From Hanleya hanleyi (taxonomy: Eukaryota; Mollusca; Polyplacophora; Lepidopleurida; Hanleyidae): 64,000 nucleotides of DNA. Location of the stretch: positions 1-64,000 of the forward strand of contig JAVTVY010017376.1 of the NCBI GenBank assembly GCA_036873755.1. Reading direction: 5' to 3'. Position numbers and translations under genes: made by a program. Of this stretch, positions 43,541 to 54,907 are shown in pieces. How positions within the stretch are numbered: position 1 is the stretch's first letter; each line of letters begins with the position of its first letter. The notes beneath the pieces were generated by a model. That model searched no databases. It was not told the DNA's origin and was given only the letters and a program-made list of their open reading frames with translations.

Positions 43541-46122
43541 AACGAGAGATCCTGAAGGATCTTGGCGCCCACCATTGTCCGATAATTGTAAGCTAATGAC
43601 AAGAGGATCTTTTTGTCCATTGTTACTAAGAACAAACGATTGATTTTTAATTTTGTTTACAACATTTTGAATCTGAGCGAAAAAGATCGAAAAAGGGACA
43701 CTGGAAAACAACAAGATATCATCTTTCTAAGTTTAAGGAGTTGCAAGATTTCTAGAAACTGTACTTATGTCGGTTGTTATAGTACAAGAGAAAAGTTAGT
43801 CTGAAAGTGAATGTCCGGAGGATCCTTCGTCTTCGTTTTGTAGTATTTTTTTTTTGCACGTGTCATCATTGGGTACCGGAAGCGAAGACAAATCTCTTCG
43901 ACCCTTTGGCATGAGCTATGAAACATACTTCAGATTTTATAATTAGGAACGAATTCTGTTCCGTTTACAAGGCTAGTTTGAGATATCTCTTTTAACATAC
44001 TATGCTCGAAAATAGTAAGATGGTACAATACTTAATCCTGAAGGGATCCGCGCAGTAATGTTGAAACTTTGAAAGTGTCTGAATCCTGATTATCTCCCTT
44101 GGATCGAAACACGCAGTAGTCTACAGTTGTCGAGTTGTAACGTTGTGTCACAAGAGTGACGTCCCTTCATGTAGCCGACCCGTCGGCAGACGAAACAGTG
44201 GGCAGTTCACTGAACTAAAGAAAACTGATTTAATATTTGAAGAAATACATTTTAATTCCGAATTATTTGAACCTCTTGATATGGAAGGTGAAGGTATGGA
44301 TATTCTCTATAGTCACTATATAGAATATGTCCCACCGTTTCATCCGCCGACTCGTGTGATGCAACGTCACAACTTGGGAATACCGCATTAATTTGAAGCG
44401 TAACTTGGATTTTCGAATCAGACCAAACAAGGTATCTTGCACAACTAGGCTCCATGCGGGACCTGTGTACAAAATTTCAGAAAGATCCATGAAGTAGTTC
44501 CTGAGGATTCACGATAACTATGTTTCAAGGGGAAATCCAAGATGGGCGCCTGTTGGTCATATTGGATTTTCGAATCGGACCAGAAAAGGGTATTTTGCAC
44601 AACTAGACCCCAACGGGAACCTATGTACCAAATTTGACAAAGATCCATGCAGTACTTCCTGAGAAATCACGATAAAGTTTCATGGGAAAATCTAAGATGG
44701 CCGCCTGGTGGCCATATTGGATTTTCGATTCGGACCGAAAAAAGTATCTTCCACAACTAGACCCTAAGGGGAACCTGTGTACCAAATTTGAGAAAGATCC
44801 ATACAATACTTCCTGAGAAATGAACATAACAAAGTTTCATGGGAAATCCAAGATGGCTGCCTGGTGGCCATATTGGATTTTCGAATCGGACCAGAAAAGG
44901 GGAACCTGTGTACCAAATTTGTGAAAGATCCATGCAGTAGTTCCTGAGAAATAGCGATAAAAAGGTTTCACGGGGAAATCTAAGATGCCCGCCTTCTCCC
45001 CATATTGGATTTTCGAATCGAACCAGAAAGGTATCTTGCACAACTAGACCCCAAGGGGAACCTGTGTACCAAATTTGAGAAAGATCCATGCAGTAGTTCC
45101 TAAGAAATCGCGATAACAATGTTTCGGAAATCCAAGATGGCTGCCTGGTGGCCATATTGGATTTTCGAATCGGACCACAAAAGGTATCTTGCAAAACTAG
45201 ACTCCAAGGGGAACCTGTGTACCGAATTTGAGAAAGATCCACGTTATACTTTCTGAGATATGACAATAACAAAGTTTCATGGGGAGATCCAAGATGGCTG
45301 CCTGTTGGCCATATTGGATTTTCGAATCGAACCAAAAAAGTTATCTTGCACAACTAGACCCCAAGGGGAACCTGTGTACCAAATTTGAGAAAGATCCATG
45401 CACTACTTACTGAGTAATTACAATAACAAAGTTTCATGGAGAAATCTAAGATGGTCGCCTGGTAGCCATATTGGATTTTCGATTCGGACCGAAAAAGGTA
45501 TCTTGCACAACTAGACCCTAAGGGGAACCTGTGTACCAAATTTGAGAAAGATCCATGCAATACTTCCTGAGAAATGACAATAACAAAGTTTCATGGGGGA
45601 AATCCAAGATGGCTGCCTGGTGGCCATATTGGATTTTCGAATCGGACCAGAAAAGGTATCTTGCACAACTAGATCCCAAAGGGAACCTGTGTACCAAATT
45701 TGAGAAAGATCCATGCAGTAGTTCCTGAGAAATCACGATAACAAGGTTTCATGGGGAAATCCAAGATGGCCGCCTTGTGGCCATATTGGATTTTCGAATC
45801 AGACCAGAAAAGGTATCTTGCACAACTAGACCCCAAAGGGAACCTGTGTACCAAATTTGAGAAAGATCCATGCAGTAGTTCCTGAGAAATCACGATAACA
45901 AGGTTTCATGGGGAAATCCAAGATGGCCGCAAGGCGGCCATATTGGATTTTCGAATCGGACCATGAAAGGTATCTTGCACAACTAGACCCCAAGGGGAAC
46001 CTGTGTACCAAATTTGAGAAAAATCCATGCAGTAGTTCCTGAGAAATCGCGATAACAAGAATTGTTTACGGACGGACGACGGACCACGAACGAAAACTGA
46101 TTTGAACATGGTGGGCTAAAAA
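43541..46122 (+). mobile_element. Pearl-like (Helitron-related) non-autonomous element, copy 1
   Basis: Starts ACGAGAGATCCTGAAGGATC TTGGCGCCCACCAT, contains a ~860-bp left region, eleven ~157-bp core repeats (44403-46060), and ends GTTTACGGACGGACGACGG ... GGTGGGCTAA. GCCCACCAT near the left end is inverted as ATGGTGGGC at the right. Bivalve pearl elements have the same plan: unique left part, ~160-bp tandem core, ACGG/ACTG microsatellite, short 3' end. No Rep/helicase gene. Confidence 0.65.
44403..46060 (+). repeat. 157-bp tandem core array, 11 units
   Basis: The landmark TTGGATTTTCGAAT occurs at about 44405, 44562, 44717, 44873, 45005, 45157, 45314, 45471, 45629, 45786 and 45943. Most spacings are 155-158 bp (two shorter). 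Each unit includes the dyad AATCCAAGATGGC...GCCATATTGGATT, and the phrase AACCTGTGTACCAAATTTGAGAAAGATCCATG. Long minus-strand frames across it shift each unit and are not genes. Confidence 0.9.
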
Positions 46123-46124
46123 TA

Positions 46125-46746
46125 TTGCATAAATTAGAGATGGCCGCCAAGATTTCCGCCCAATCAGAGAAACCAGTTCTGTCATTCATCATAAGTCTCT
46201 TGATGCATCCATGATGTTTACCAAATTTTACATCGAGCACTTGAACGGTATCAGAGGCAGAGATCATTAATGATTTTGCATAAATTAAAAATGGCCGGCC
46301 ATCCTTCCCGCCTCTCAGAAGAACTGATGTGGTTATTCATTGCAAGTCTCTTGATACATCGATGCTGTATACCAAGTTTCATATAGAACACTTCAATGGT
46401 ATCAGAGAAATACATCATTAAAGATTCTGCATAAATTAAAGATGGCCACCAAGGCTTTCACCCGATCAGGGAAACTGGTTTGGTCATTCCTTTAAAGTTT
46501 ATTGATGTATCGATAATCTATACTAAGTTTCACATTGAACAGCTAAAAGGTTTCCGAGATACACAAGATTCATGGTTTTGCATAAATTAAAGATGGCCGC
46601 CAAAGTTTCCACCCAATCGGATCCAGATTCAATAGGGTTCTGGGTCACAAGCATATGGATGAGCACGGCAAGTTTGGTGTGCCTAGGGTAAGTCGTTCTA
46701 AAGATATCTTGGTAATGAGAAAGCTGTAACGGTTTCGCATAAATTA
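46125..46746 (+). repeat. ~150-bp tandem repeat, four units
   Basis: GCATAAATTA.A.ATGGCC begins units at about 46128, 46276, 46428 and 46578, with a fifth start at 46736. Units share AAACTGGTTTGGTCATTC-type and CTTGATGCATCGATG-type blocks. The array lies exactly between the two pearl-like elements, and the second element begins right after GCATAAATT. Confidence 0.75.
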
Positions 46747-48435
46747 ACGAGAGATCCTGAAGGATCTTGGCGCCCACCATTGTGCGATAATTTTAAGCTA
46801 ATGACAAGAGGATCTTTTTGTCCATTGTTACTAAGAACAAACGATTGATTTGTAATTTTGTTTGCAGAATTTCGAATTTGAGCGAAAAATAGACACTGGA
46901 AAACACCAAGATATTATCTTTATAAGTTTCAGGAGTTTCAAGATTTCTAGAAACTGTACTTATGTCGGTTGTTATAGTACAAGTGAAATGAGCAAAGTTA
47001 GTGTGAAAGTGAATGTCCGGAGGATCCTTCTTCTCATTTTGTAGTATTTTTAATCTATTTTGTTGCACATGTCATCATTGGGTACTGGAAGCGAAGACAC
47101 ATCTCGTTGACACTTTGGCATGAGCTATGAAACATACCTAAGATTTTATAAGTAGGAACGAATGATAATTCTGTTTTGTTTGCTGGGCTAGTTTGAGATA
47201 TCTCTTTCAAGATACCATGCTCGAAAATAGTAAGATGGTACACAGATTAATACTGAAGGGATCCGGTCCATGTAGTAATGTTGAAACTTTGAAAGTATTT
47301 GAATCCTGATTATCTCCCACGGATCGAAACACGCAGTAGTCTACAGTTGTCGAGCTGTGACGTTGTGTCACAGGAGTGACGTCCCTTCGTGTAGCCGACC
47401 CGTCGGCAGACGAAACGGTGGGGCAGTTCACTTGCAACGCCATGGACTAAAGTAAATTGATTTAAAATTTGAAGAAATACATTTTAATTCGGAATCATTT
47501 GAACTCCTTGATATAGAAGGTGAAGATATGGATATTCTCTAAAGTCAATATATAGAATATGCCCCACCGTTTGATCCGCCGACTTGTTATGCAACGTCAC
47601 AACTCGGGAATACCGTATTAATTTGAAGCATAACCTGGATTTTCGAATCGAATCTTACACAACTAGATCCCAAGAGGAACCTGTGCACCAAATTTGAGAA
47701 AGATCCATGAAGTAGTTCCTGAGAAATCAGGATAACAACATTTCATGGGGAAATTCAAGATGGCTGCTTGGTGGCCATATTGGATTTTCGAATTGGACCG
47801 AAAAAGGTATTTTGCCCAATTTGAGAAAGATACATGTAGTACTTCCTGAGAAATCACGATAAAAAAGTTGCATGGAAAAATCCAAGATGACCGCCTGGTG
47901 GCCATATTGGATTTTGCACAACTAGACCCCAAGAGGAACCTGTGTACAAAATTTGAGAAAGATCCACGCAGTAGTTCCTGAGAAATGGCGATAACAAAGT
48001 TTCATGGGGATATCCAAGATGGCTGCGTGGTGGCCATATTGGATTTTCGAATCGGACCAGAAAAGGTATCTTGCACAACTACATGTAGATCCCAAGGGGA
48101 ACCTGTGTACCAAATTTGAGAAAGATCCATGCAGTAGTTCCTGAGAAATCGCGATAACAAATTTTCATGGGGAAATCCAATATGGCTGCATGGTGGCCAT
48201 ATTGGATTTTCGAATCGGACCAGAAAAGGTATCTTGCACAACTAGACCCCAAGCGGATCCTGTGTACCAAATTTGAGAAAGATCCATGAAGTAGTTCCTG
48301 AGAAATCGCGATAACAAGAATTGTTTACGGACGGACGGACGACGGATGGACTGACTGACTGACGGACGGACGGACGACGGACCACGGACGAAAAGCGATT
48401 TGAACAGCCCACCATCTGGTGATGATGGGCTAATA
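46747..48435 (+). mobile_element. Pearl-like element, copy 2
   Basis: Shares the left end and left region with copy 1, then has five core repeats (47630-48320). The right end keeps more sequence: (GACGGACG)/(GACTGACT) microsatellite, GAAAAGCGATTTGAACA, then the hairpin GCCCACCATC TGGT GATGATGGGC followed by TAA. A hairpin directly before CTAA is like Helitron 3' ends. Confidence 0.65.
47630..48325 (+). repeat. Tandem core array, 5 units
   Basis: Same monomer as at 44403-46060; TTGGATTTT landmarks at about 47635, 47780, 47907, 48039 and 48202. Several units are shortened to 127-145 bp by internal deletions. Confidence 0.85.
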
Positions 48436-48439
48436 AAGA

Positions 48440-49095
48440 ATATCTATTCAGAGGTGACTATGTTAATTGATATATATTTTACATGTGGGTTATTTCTATC
48501 ATGTATAGATAATGTTAACCCGTAATCGCTTGGCATCAACACTCGGAAATGCGTTTGAGAATTCCATAAAGTAGAAAAGGATTGGTTGAAATGTTGTCTG
48601 TTTAGACATTTAATATATTTGCATATGCAGGCAAGGATAGATACCCATGCACATTCACCGTTCTTCTGTATAGTGTAAGAGATAATCAATGGTGGTGAGT
48701 GGATATAAGAAGCCAACTGATTTTACAGTCTAATATTCTGTCGGCATCGTATTCGAGGACACCTAACGGATCAGCAGTGATTCTGGAATGTATTGTTGTT
48801 TATCAGACAAGGTTTAGGTGTGCTTGTTCGTGTAGTACCTTGAATTATGCGATCACAAGGTCCATAAAACTGGTTCGATCGAGATTAGACATATGCATAC
48901 ATAATAACTCTGCGAACTTGATGGCAATTGTGAGCATGAAATGTAAGCGACGCTTTGAAGTAGGAAATTGTTAGGGGAATGCAGGTTATAATATTATTCA
49001 GAATAAGAGTATGTAACACCCGACGCCGCTCGAAATATCCTCTCCTCTTATTATTTTATGGCTTAAATATGTACAGGGATCCATGGGATGTTTAA
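48440..49095. other. Unassigned; part shared with 62120-62290
   Basis: AAGGATAGAT.CC...CACCGTTCTTCTGTATAGTGTAAG (about 48630-48680) recurs in diverged form at 62238-62285. No gene recognised; an open frame at 48699-48974 has no known motif. Confidence 0.3.
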
Positions 49096-49101
49096 CACTA
49101 C

Positions 49102-49350
49102 CAGGGACCACACATGGATGGTCTGGTGGTTAGAGCAACCGCCTTGCAAGCGGCAGTTCCTGGAATCGATTCCAGGCTGAGTAATGCCAAAGCCTTAAAA
49201 TATGGAACTTTTTGCCTCCTTAGCACAGCATTAAGGGGATAGATTAAGGGCTGGTTGTTCCGTGTCAGGATAATCTGACAGAGTGTCATGTTTGCCTACG
49301 TCATGTTGCTTCATTGAGACAGCACTATACAAGAATTTCTCTCAGGTAGA
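49102..49350 (+). mobile_element. tRNA-derived SINE
   Basis: The head (about 49108-49180) resembles a tRNA: an A-box-like TGGTGGTTAGAGCA, an anticodon arm CCGC-CTTGCAA-GCGG (anticodon TGC) and a T-arm CCTGG AATCGATT CCAGG with a B-box-like GGAATCGATTCC. The body (GCATTAAGGGGATAG, GGCTGGTTGTTCCGTGTCAGGATAATCTGACAG..GTGTCATG, CTTCATTGAGACAGCACTATA) resembles a central domain I know from molluscan SINEs. The acceptor stem is not intact, so it is not a working tRNA gene. Confidence 0.65.
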
Positions 49351-49354
49351 CCCG

Positions 49355-49821
49355 CTGGAAAATTTTCTTCAGAGCCATGTTAAATCCTATTCACTCACTC
49401 GTGTAACGCTACAAGGCCTGGGGCGATTAAGCCTTCTCAGACCAATCTTTCTACATTACGCAGCTAGACAAGTGTGTTGAGCACAACACCAATAAATGAT
49501 GTCCACTAAGAGTTTACAACGTATGTTCCCTACACCCTTTATTTGTGTTGAACAATCTCGTTATTTGGTGCTGAAAGAGTCTTAGCATTTATCAGTCAAC
49601 AACAAATATGGTGTTGGGTCATTTTCAATAGACTAACAGCGTCATTTATTGTTGAATTGGCTTCAAGACTATTTTTGGTTTTGGAACTGGTCAGCATCAT
49701 TTCTCAACACCACTTTTTATTTCCGACCTGGCAAATTTGTTTTTAAGAGTTCACATTCCGAAAATCTATAGCTTATTTGCATACCAATCAGAAGATCATG
49801 GTCCCATTCAAAATGGCGGTG

Positions 49822-49873
<52 letters not shown>

Positions 49874-50185
49874 TATCTTGTGTTATCGTACTTTTTATGA
49901 ATAAATGTGCGCAAAAATATTTTACATCAGGTATGTATTTCATTAATTTAGTAAGGATTGTTTTGCCGATATATTGTTGGTAAATTCAGTCACTTAGGCA
50001 AAGGAGTATATTCAGATAGACCCGTTTTCGAAATGCCCCATCCGTCCCTCTCTCAGACCTGGTTACGCTAGGTAAGGTTAAACAAACAAGTGAAGAGATC
50101 CTGGGAGTTGATCATAAATACACCCTGGTTCGAAGATGAGAATGCGGTATTTTCTTCACGGGAGTTACGAAGCAAAATGTCGTTT
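49355..50185. other. Unassigned, with a (TG)n microsatellite
   Basis: The only structure seen is the TG/GT run at about 49826-49870. Open frames across it simply translate the repeat. Confidence 0.4.
49826..49870 (+). repeat. (TG)n microsatellite
   Basis: About 22 TG dinucleotides in an unbroken run. Confidence 0.95.
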
Positions 50186-50189
50186 GATT

Positions 50190-50900
50190 TGTCACTGATT
50201 AATCTTGCAATCCCTGAGTCGCTCTGTAATTCAGCTGTGTGATAGTTAACTGGATCACTTTGTTATCCACAACGATCTATCTCACCACGTTATTGAACAA
50301 TGCATCAGCAGGGTGATACCAAGAAGAGCCTTTGTTGTTTCTAGTCCGTTAACAGATTCTGCGATAGTCGATCCATCAATTTGGAAAGGCTGGATCGGTG
50401 AGAAGGCACCAGCAAGATTAAATGTTAGCGTAAATTCATGTTGTGCTATTCAAATGGTAAATTCACTAAATTCCATGCTGTTTACACTGGTAATCTACAA
50501 TTTGTTTGCCTAAAGCATTACAACAATTTACTCATATACATGTACATGTAGTACCTCGAGGTGGAGACGCCAGTTGGACGAGTATTGATGCAATATATGG
50601 ACAGCGTGAAGAAAGAAGTATTGAAGAATGTTAAAATGTGAACTTCGCCTGTTACAAGACAACCATAATACTTACGTTCAATTAATTTATTATTCTAGCG
50701 CAACAAGTCTGGCATGTCAGGACAACGGCCATATAAACTTCTTTCTCAGCGATGGTTCTAATTAGTGACGATAGCTTAGATGGTCGGTATGATATTTCAT
50801 CGCAAGTTATTGATCTTATTTGTGGTAAGAAAACATGGCCTGTCAACGAAGCTCATTCTTATATTCTTTCGCTCTCTAGCTTGTATCATAAACGCATCTG
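50190..50900 (+). repeat. Dispersed duplication shared with 63362-63960
   Basis: GTCACTGATTAATCTTGCAAT, TGATAGTTAACTGGATC, CATTATTGAACAATGCA.CAGCAGGG and GCGA.AGTCGATCCATCAATTT occur in the same order at 63362 onward with substitutions and small gaps. Neither copy has a clear gene. Confidence 0.65.
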
Positions 50901-50904
50901 TGAC

Positions 50905-51685
50905 ACGAATGACTGCTTTTACTGACAATATTCCTTCAAATTGTTAAAACCATAGCTAAATTACTTGGTGTTCAGAGATTAGCTGAAGCAAATTAGGGTA
51001 CAGACTGCCCATCATGTATATGACGACAACGTGTTATAACTGACTGTTTCCTAGAAGAAGCAAAATAAATCTATCCAGCAACCGACATCGATCAAACGTC
51101 AGATGCAGGAACTTGGTGGAAGTATAAAAAATACATTGAACGATCCCTCGCTGTGAAAGTCAACGTCATAAAGATGTAGCAAACAAACTGTAATTGTTTT
51201 CTTTTTCGCTGTTAATTTAATTGATTTTCTTTTTCCTAAATAATGGTTCTCATTGATTTAATGCCGACGCATGAGTAAGTACCAAGAATAACATCATACT
51301 TAATTATATCAGTTATTGATTGAAGCAGAATGGCAAATCAACGTCGGGCTAAAAAGCCGTAACATCAATAGTATGGGTGTCAATAAACGCATTCCTTTCA
51401 AAGTAACTCTTCAAAAAGCCCGTTCATATCTTCATAGACATTTTAAAATTATACAGATCTATTAAACTACTGGGGTTAACAACGCGTTGCTTTGCATTTT
51501 CCATTTTATTGCCAAATCATCGATGATTGAACTTATTATAAGCTAAATACAGCACTAGTAAGTGTCATTTCGATCTTATTTTATTATATTTTCTGTAACA
51601 TTGTGCCAACGTTCACTTTGATGGGAGGACAAGTTAATTAACAAGTCTTAAAGTATGTTGCCTCTGAATACATCAACATCAATGG
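50905..51685. other. Unassigned sequence
   Basis: Nothing recognised on either strand. Confidence 0.3.
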
Positions 51686-51686
51686 T

Positions 51687-51905
51687 GGCGGAGTGAGTGA
51701 GTAGGATTCAACGTGGTTTTCAGCAATTCAGTAATATCACGACCGTCCCTACATGTCCCAAAACACGGGAGTGTACATAGTTCCCATTATCCTGAACACT
51801 GCTCAGCCCAGTCAGTACATCACCCGGTCACCCATCAAAGTATTGCCCGAGTTCAACGTTGCTTAACCTCGGTCAACGCCAAATAGACGTTGAAAAGAAT
51901 TTTAT
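51687..51905 (+). repeat. Dispersed repeat headed by GAGTGAGTGAG
   Basis: GAGTGAGTGAG is followed by GGATTCAACGTGGTTTTCAGCAATTCAGTAATATCACGAC, then ACATGTCCCAAAACACGGG. The same head and TTTAACGTCGC-type phrase appear at 39698-39770, and a bare GAGTGAGTGAG at 25706. Resembles a common molluscan dispersed repeat; family not named. Confidence 0.4.
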
Positions 51906-52551
51906 TGTTTGTGTTACCGTTAAAATATAAACCTTGCATTTTCAAGATAATAAAATGATGGTTTATGTATGATATAAAGGTAACGATCGTCGATGTTTTT
52001 TTAGCCAACCATGGCCCATACACGGCTTCCAAATATTGTCAACACGTGAATCTCGTCATGAAAAATTGAATGAGAGTCTTCTTCCAAAAAATTCCAGTTA
52101 TTTGATCGAGCGTAAGATCAGCAGCATTCGGTCATACTGGAAAGCAAAGTGTTCATAACTTCGAATTTCCATCTAGTGCTAATATGCATATGTCGATTCT
52201 GATATGAAGGTGTAGGAGAAAACAATTCTCTTGCCTGTTAATATGAACATGGAATCCTGCCTTAAACGAAATAGGACGCAACTAGATGTCGAATGTCCGA
52301 AAATCTAAAACTCTCTCACCAAGAATTCTAGATATTTGAAGTCGAATTGCCAAAAATTGGAATAACTTGAATCGTGTGCCTAATGATAAAGTGTCTCACA
52401 CTCGTACGTTAATGAGCACGTATATTACTGTCGAATCTTCGTCCCTCCTTTCTTCGAAGAAAATATCTATTCAGGCGAATCCAAGAACAGCATCCAATTG
52501 AGTTTGAAATGGTTTGAACATACATTTGAGACATTATGATTGGGAGAAGTA

Positions 52552-52800
52552 CTAATTATTTTTGCCAGATTTATATTGAAAACATTTCTCAGTGTCCAAT
52601 GGTGTTTTCGCAAACTTTTCCGCATTAAGTTCATCCACAGTTTTCAGGATATTCCTCACCCTTGTTAAAGTCATGCATGTATTCATAGCGAATGCGCCAG
52701 AAGACGTCGCATTTTTATGTAGTCTGGCTATCATCTGTAACGAAACGTTCAAGTCCAATAAATCAAGAAGTTGACATTCATATTCATGATTATCGACCAA
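52552..52800 (-). CDS. Hypothetical helical protein fragment
   Basis: On the minus strand a frame of about 82 codons ends at TAG (52554-52552). It contains LLDLLDLNVSLQMIARLHKN, TLTRVRNILKTVDELNAEKF and ends CFQYKSGKNN. It is non-repetitive and heptad-like in leucines and isoleucines, so a helical domain is plausible. An AGG|GTGAGG donor-like site lies inside it. No ATG at the start (only TTG), so it would be an exon. No family recognised. Confidence 0.25.
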   Translation of the reverse strand: MVDNHEYECQLLDLLDLNVSLQMIARLHKNATSSGAFAMNTCMTLTRVRNILKTVDELNAEKFAKTPLDTEKCFQYKSGKNN

Positions 52801-52904
52801 TTTTCAAATGCTACACAAACAACTGATATCAATAAATTCACAATCTTGAAAACTATCAAGCAACTATCAAACAGCTGAAAAGCAGATTAGCCAACGCTTA
52901 CCGT

Positions 52905-53440
52905 TTCGATGCACTACCTTTGCCAGATTTATATATCTGTTCTCGTATGCAAACACCTATGAGCATGAATTGTCAAAAGATAACCATTCCAAAGCTGTTC
53001 CTCGTCCTTTACCATAGATCATACAGACGATCATCTCGGAGTTGAGAATCCCTATATTAGCGAGACTGTGAAGGATACATGTATATAGCTGTATTGACTG
53101 GATTTGAAGGAAATCACTGATAGCCATGGCGGAACATCATATTTGGACCTATACAATGAGGAGGATGACCAGGTTGTTATCTAACCTCGGCTCTGCGACA
53201 AGAGAGACGATTGCACTTTTGACATAGTTAGATACTCATTTACAGGATATAATATTCCAGAAGCATATGCATATACATGCGTCACCTAGTAGCATTCGCT
53301 AGGTCATGTGCATACTGTGATGCAGGGCAAGCAGGGCTATACCACCAAACGCATTAATTCAAAGTTTCTCAAATTCTGTGATAAACATCGTACACGGACG
53401 GCAAAATGCGATCTTAGCATGCGAGCGTCAGGCGCTACGT
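52905..53440 (+). pseudogene. Penelope-like RT, old decayed copy
   Basis: Matches the family from TATATCTGTTCTCGTATGC (motif B-C interval) through ATAGATCATACAGACGATC (a mutated YIDD region), GGATTTGAAGGAAATCACTGATAG and CAGGGCTATACCACCAAACGC. Frames are broken throughout. A younger copy is joined to it at about 53441. Confidence 0.65.
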
Positions 53441-53957
53441 TTATGAATATGACTATATGCAGGCGCTTTCAAAAAACAACCCATTCAACGCCCGTTCCTT
53501 CTCATTCACCAAACGCTGTGGGTAATCGCTATATAAATGAAGCAGTGAAGGATATATATCCACCTTCACTGGATTTGAAGGAAACTACAGATAACCCTAC
53601 AGGCACATCGTATTTAGACCTATATCTCTATAAAAATGAAGAGGGCCTTTTCTCTCGTCGACTGTATGACAAAAGAGATGATTACAATTTCGACATCGTA
53701 AACTATCCCTTTCTGGATAGTAATATTCCAGTGGGACCTGCATATAGCGTATACATATCACGCCTAGTAGCATTTGCTAGATCCTGTGTTAAATGTGACG
53801 ATTTTAATCAACGTCACAAAACATTGTTGCAGAAACTTATAAAACAGGGCTACACCACCAAGCGCCTCCACTCAAGGTTTCTCAAATTTGGCGATACATA
53901 TCGCATGTTGATAGCAAAATACGAGCGTAGCGTGCAAGATCTATGGCGATACGTTTC
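53441..53957 (+). pseudogene. Penelope-like RT, young copy lacking the catalytic YIDD
   Basis: Begins TTTATGAATATGACTATATGC, then FTKR is joined straight to the GNRYINEAV codons: 20 bp encoding most of YIDDLLA are deleted between two CGCT repeats (at ~53518). After the deletion the frame is open through DIYPPSLDLKETTDNPTGT, YDKRDDYNFDIVNYPFLDS and LWRYVS. Its end runs directly into an inverted B array. Confidence 0.75.
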
Positions 53958-54300
53958 TGTGAAGTCATGTGACGCAGTCAGTATGTCGGCACCTCTTCCC
54001 ACTTCCCTTATATGTGTTGTAATTTTTTCCTGTATATGGCGAGATTCTGCTGGTGGACGTTTCGTCCCCGAGGCCCGCCCCTGTACAGACCTTCTGGTCT
54101 TTGATATATGTTGGCATTTGTGGGAAGTTGATGCTGGGTCGACATCGGGCCTTACAGACTAGTCTTTTGTGTTAAATGCCGTCATTTACATCTGACGACG
54201 ATACAGCTCACCAATCTCCAATGTACGAGTTGTCACAGCGAAACAGCTCACCAATTACCAGTATACGAGTTGTCAGAGCATTTCCATCATAGTTCTAGAT

Positions 54301-54399
54301 TTGTATCTAATACCGCTTATGCCGGTGCTAGGGGCCGTGTGGTCATATCATCCAAGTTGCCACATGAACAGGTACAATAAAAGCGTACCTGAGATACAA
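54301..54399 (+). ncRNA. Candidate cloverleaf-like structured RNA, B version
   Basis: Pairings: P1 TTGTATCT/AGATACAA closes the motif; P2 ACCG/CGGT with a 7-nt loop; P3 CGTGTGG/CCACATG; P4 CAGGTAC/GTACCTG with loop AATAAAAGC, directly followed by the P1 3' strand. A conserved GCTAGGGGC links P2 and P3. The A version (55038-55146) keeps all four with compensatory changes in P3 and P4. Transcription and strand are not shown. It has no tRNA A/B boxes and no hammerhead core. Confidence 0.5.
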
Positions 54400-54808
54400 C
54401 ACATATCACGAATCGTTAGATTCTTGGTATGTGCTTTAGAATAGGTTAACCAGAAGACTATTCTGTGAAGTCATGTGACGCAGTCAGTATGTCGGCACCT
54501 CTTCCCACTTCCCTTATATGTGTTGTAATTTTTCCTGTATATGGCGAGATTCTGCTGGTGGACGTTTCGTCCCCGAGGCCCGCCCCCTGTACAGACCTTC
54601 TGGTCTTTGATATATGTTGGCATTTGTGGGAAGTTGATGCTGGGTCGACATCGGGCCTTACAGACTAGTCTTTTGTGTTAATTGCCGTCATTTACATCTG
54701 ACGATGATACAGCTCACCAATATCCAATGTACGAGTTGTCACAGCGAAACAGCTCACCAATTACCAGTATACGAGTTGTCAGAGCATTTCCATCATAGCT
54801 CTCTAGAT

Positions 54809-54907
54809 TTGTATCTAATACCGCTTATGCCGGTGCTAGGGGCCGTGTGGTCATATCATCCAAGTTGCCACATGAACAGGTACAATAAAAGCGTACCTGA
54901 GATACAA
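54809..54907 (+). ncRNA. Candidate cloverleaf-like structured RNA, B version (second monomer)
   Basis: Identical in the four stems to 54301-54399. It adds no covariation but shows the motif is kept in each B monomer. Confidence 0.45.

Noticed and set aside
44252..45893. Many minus-strand frames with similar peptides (DLSQIWYTGSPW-type)
   Set aside because: They come from the 157-bp tandem array, whose unit length shifts frame each repeat.
49108..49180. Functional tRNA-Ala gene
   Set aside because: Anticodon and T arms look right, but the acceptor stem is not paired and a SINE body follows.
49826..49870. TG repeat as a coding repeat (VCVCVC / THTHTH)
   Set aside because: Plain dinucleotide microsatellite.
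54195..54260. Hammerhead-ribozyme-like CTGACGA followed by GCGAAAC
   Set aside because: Helix II cannot form between the two blocks. The second block arises from an internal ~40-bp direct repeat of the B unit.
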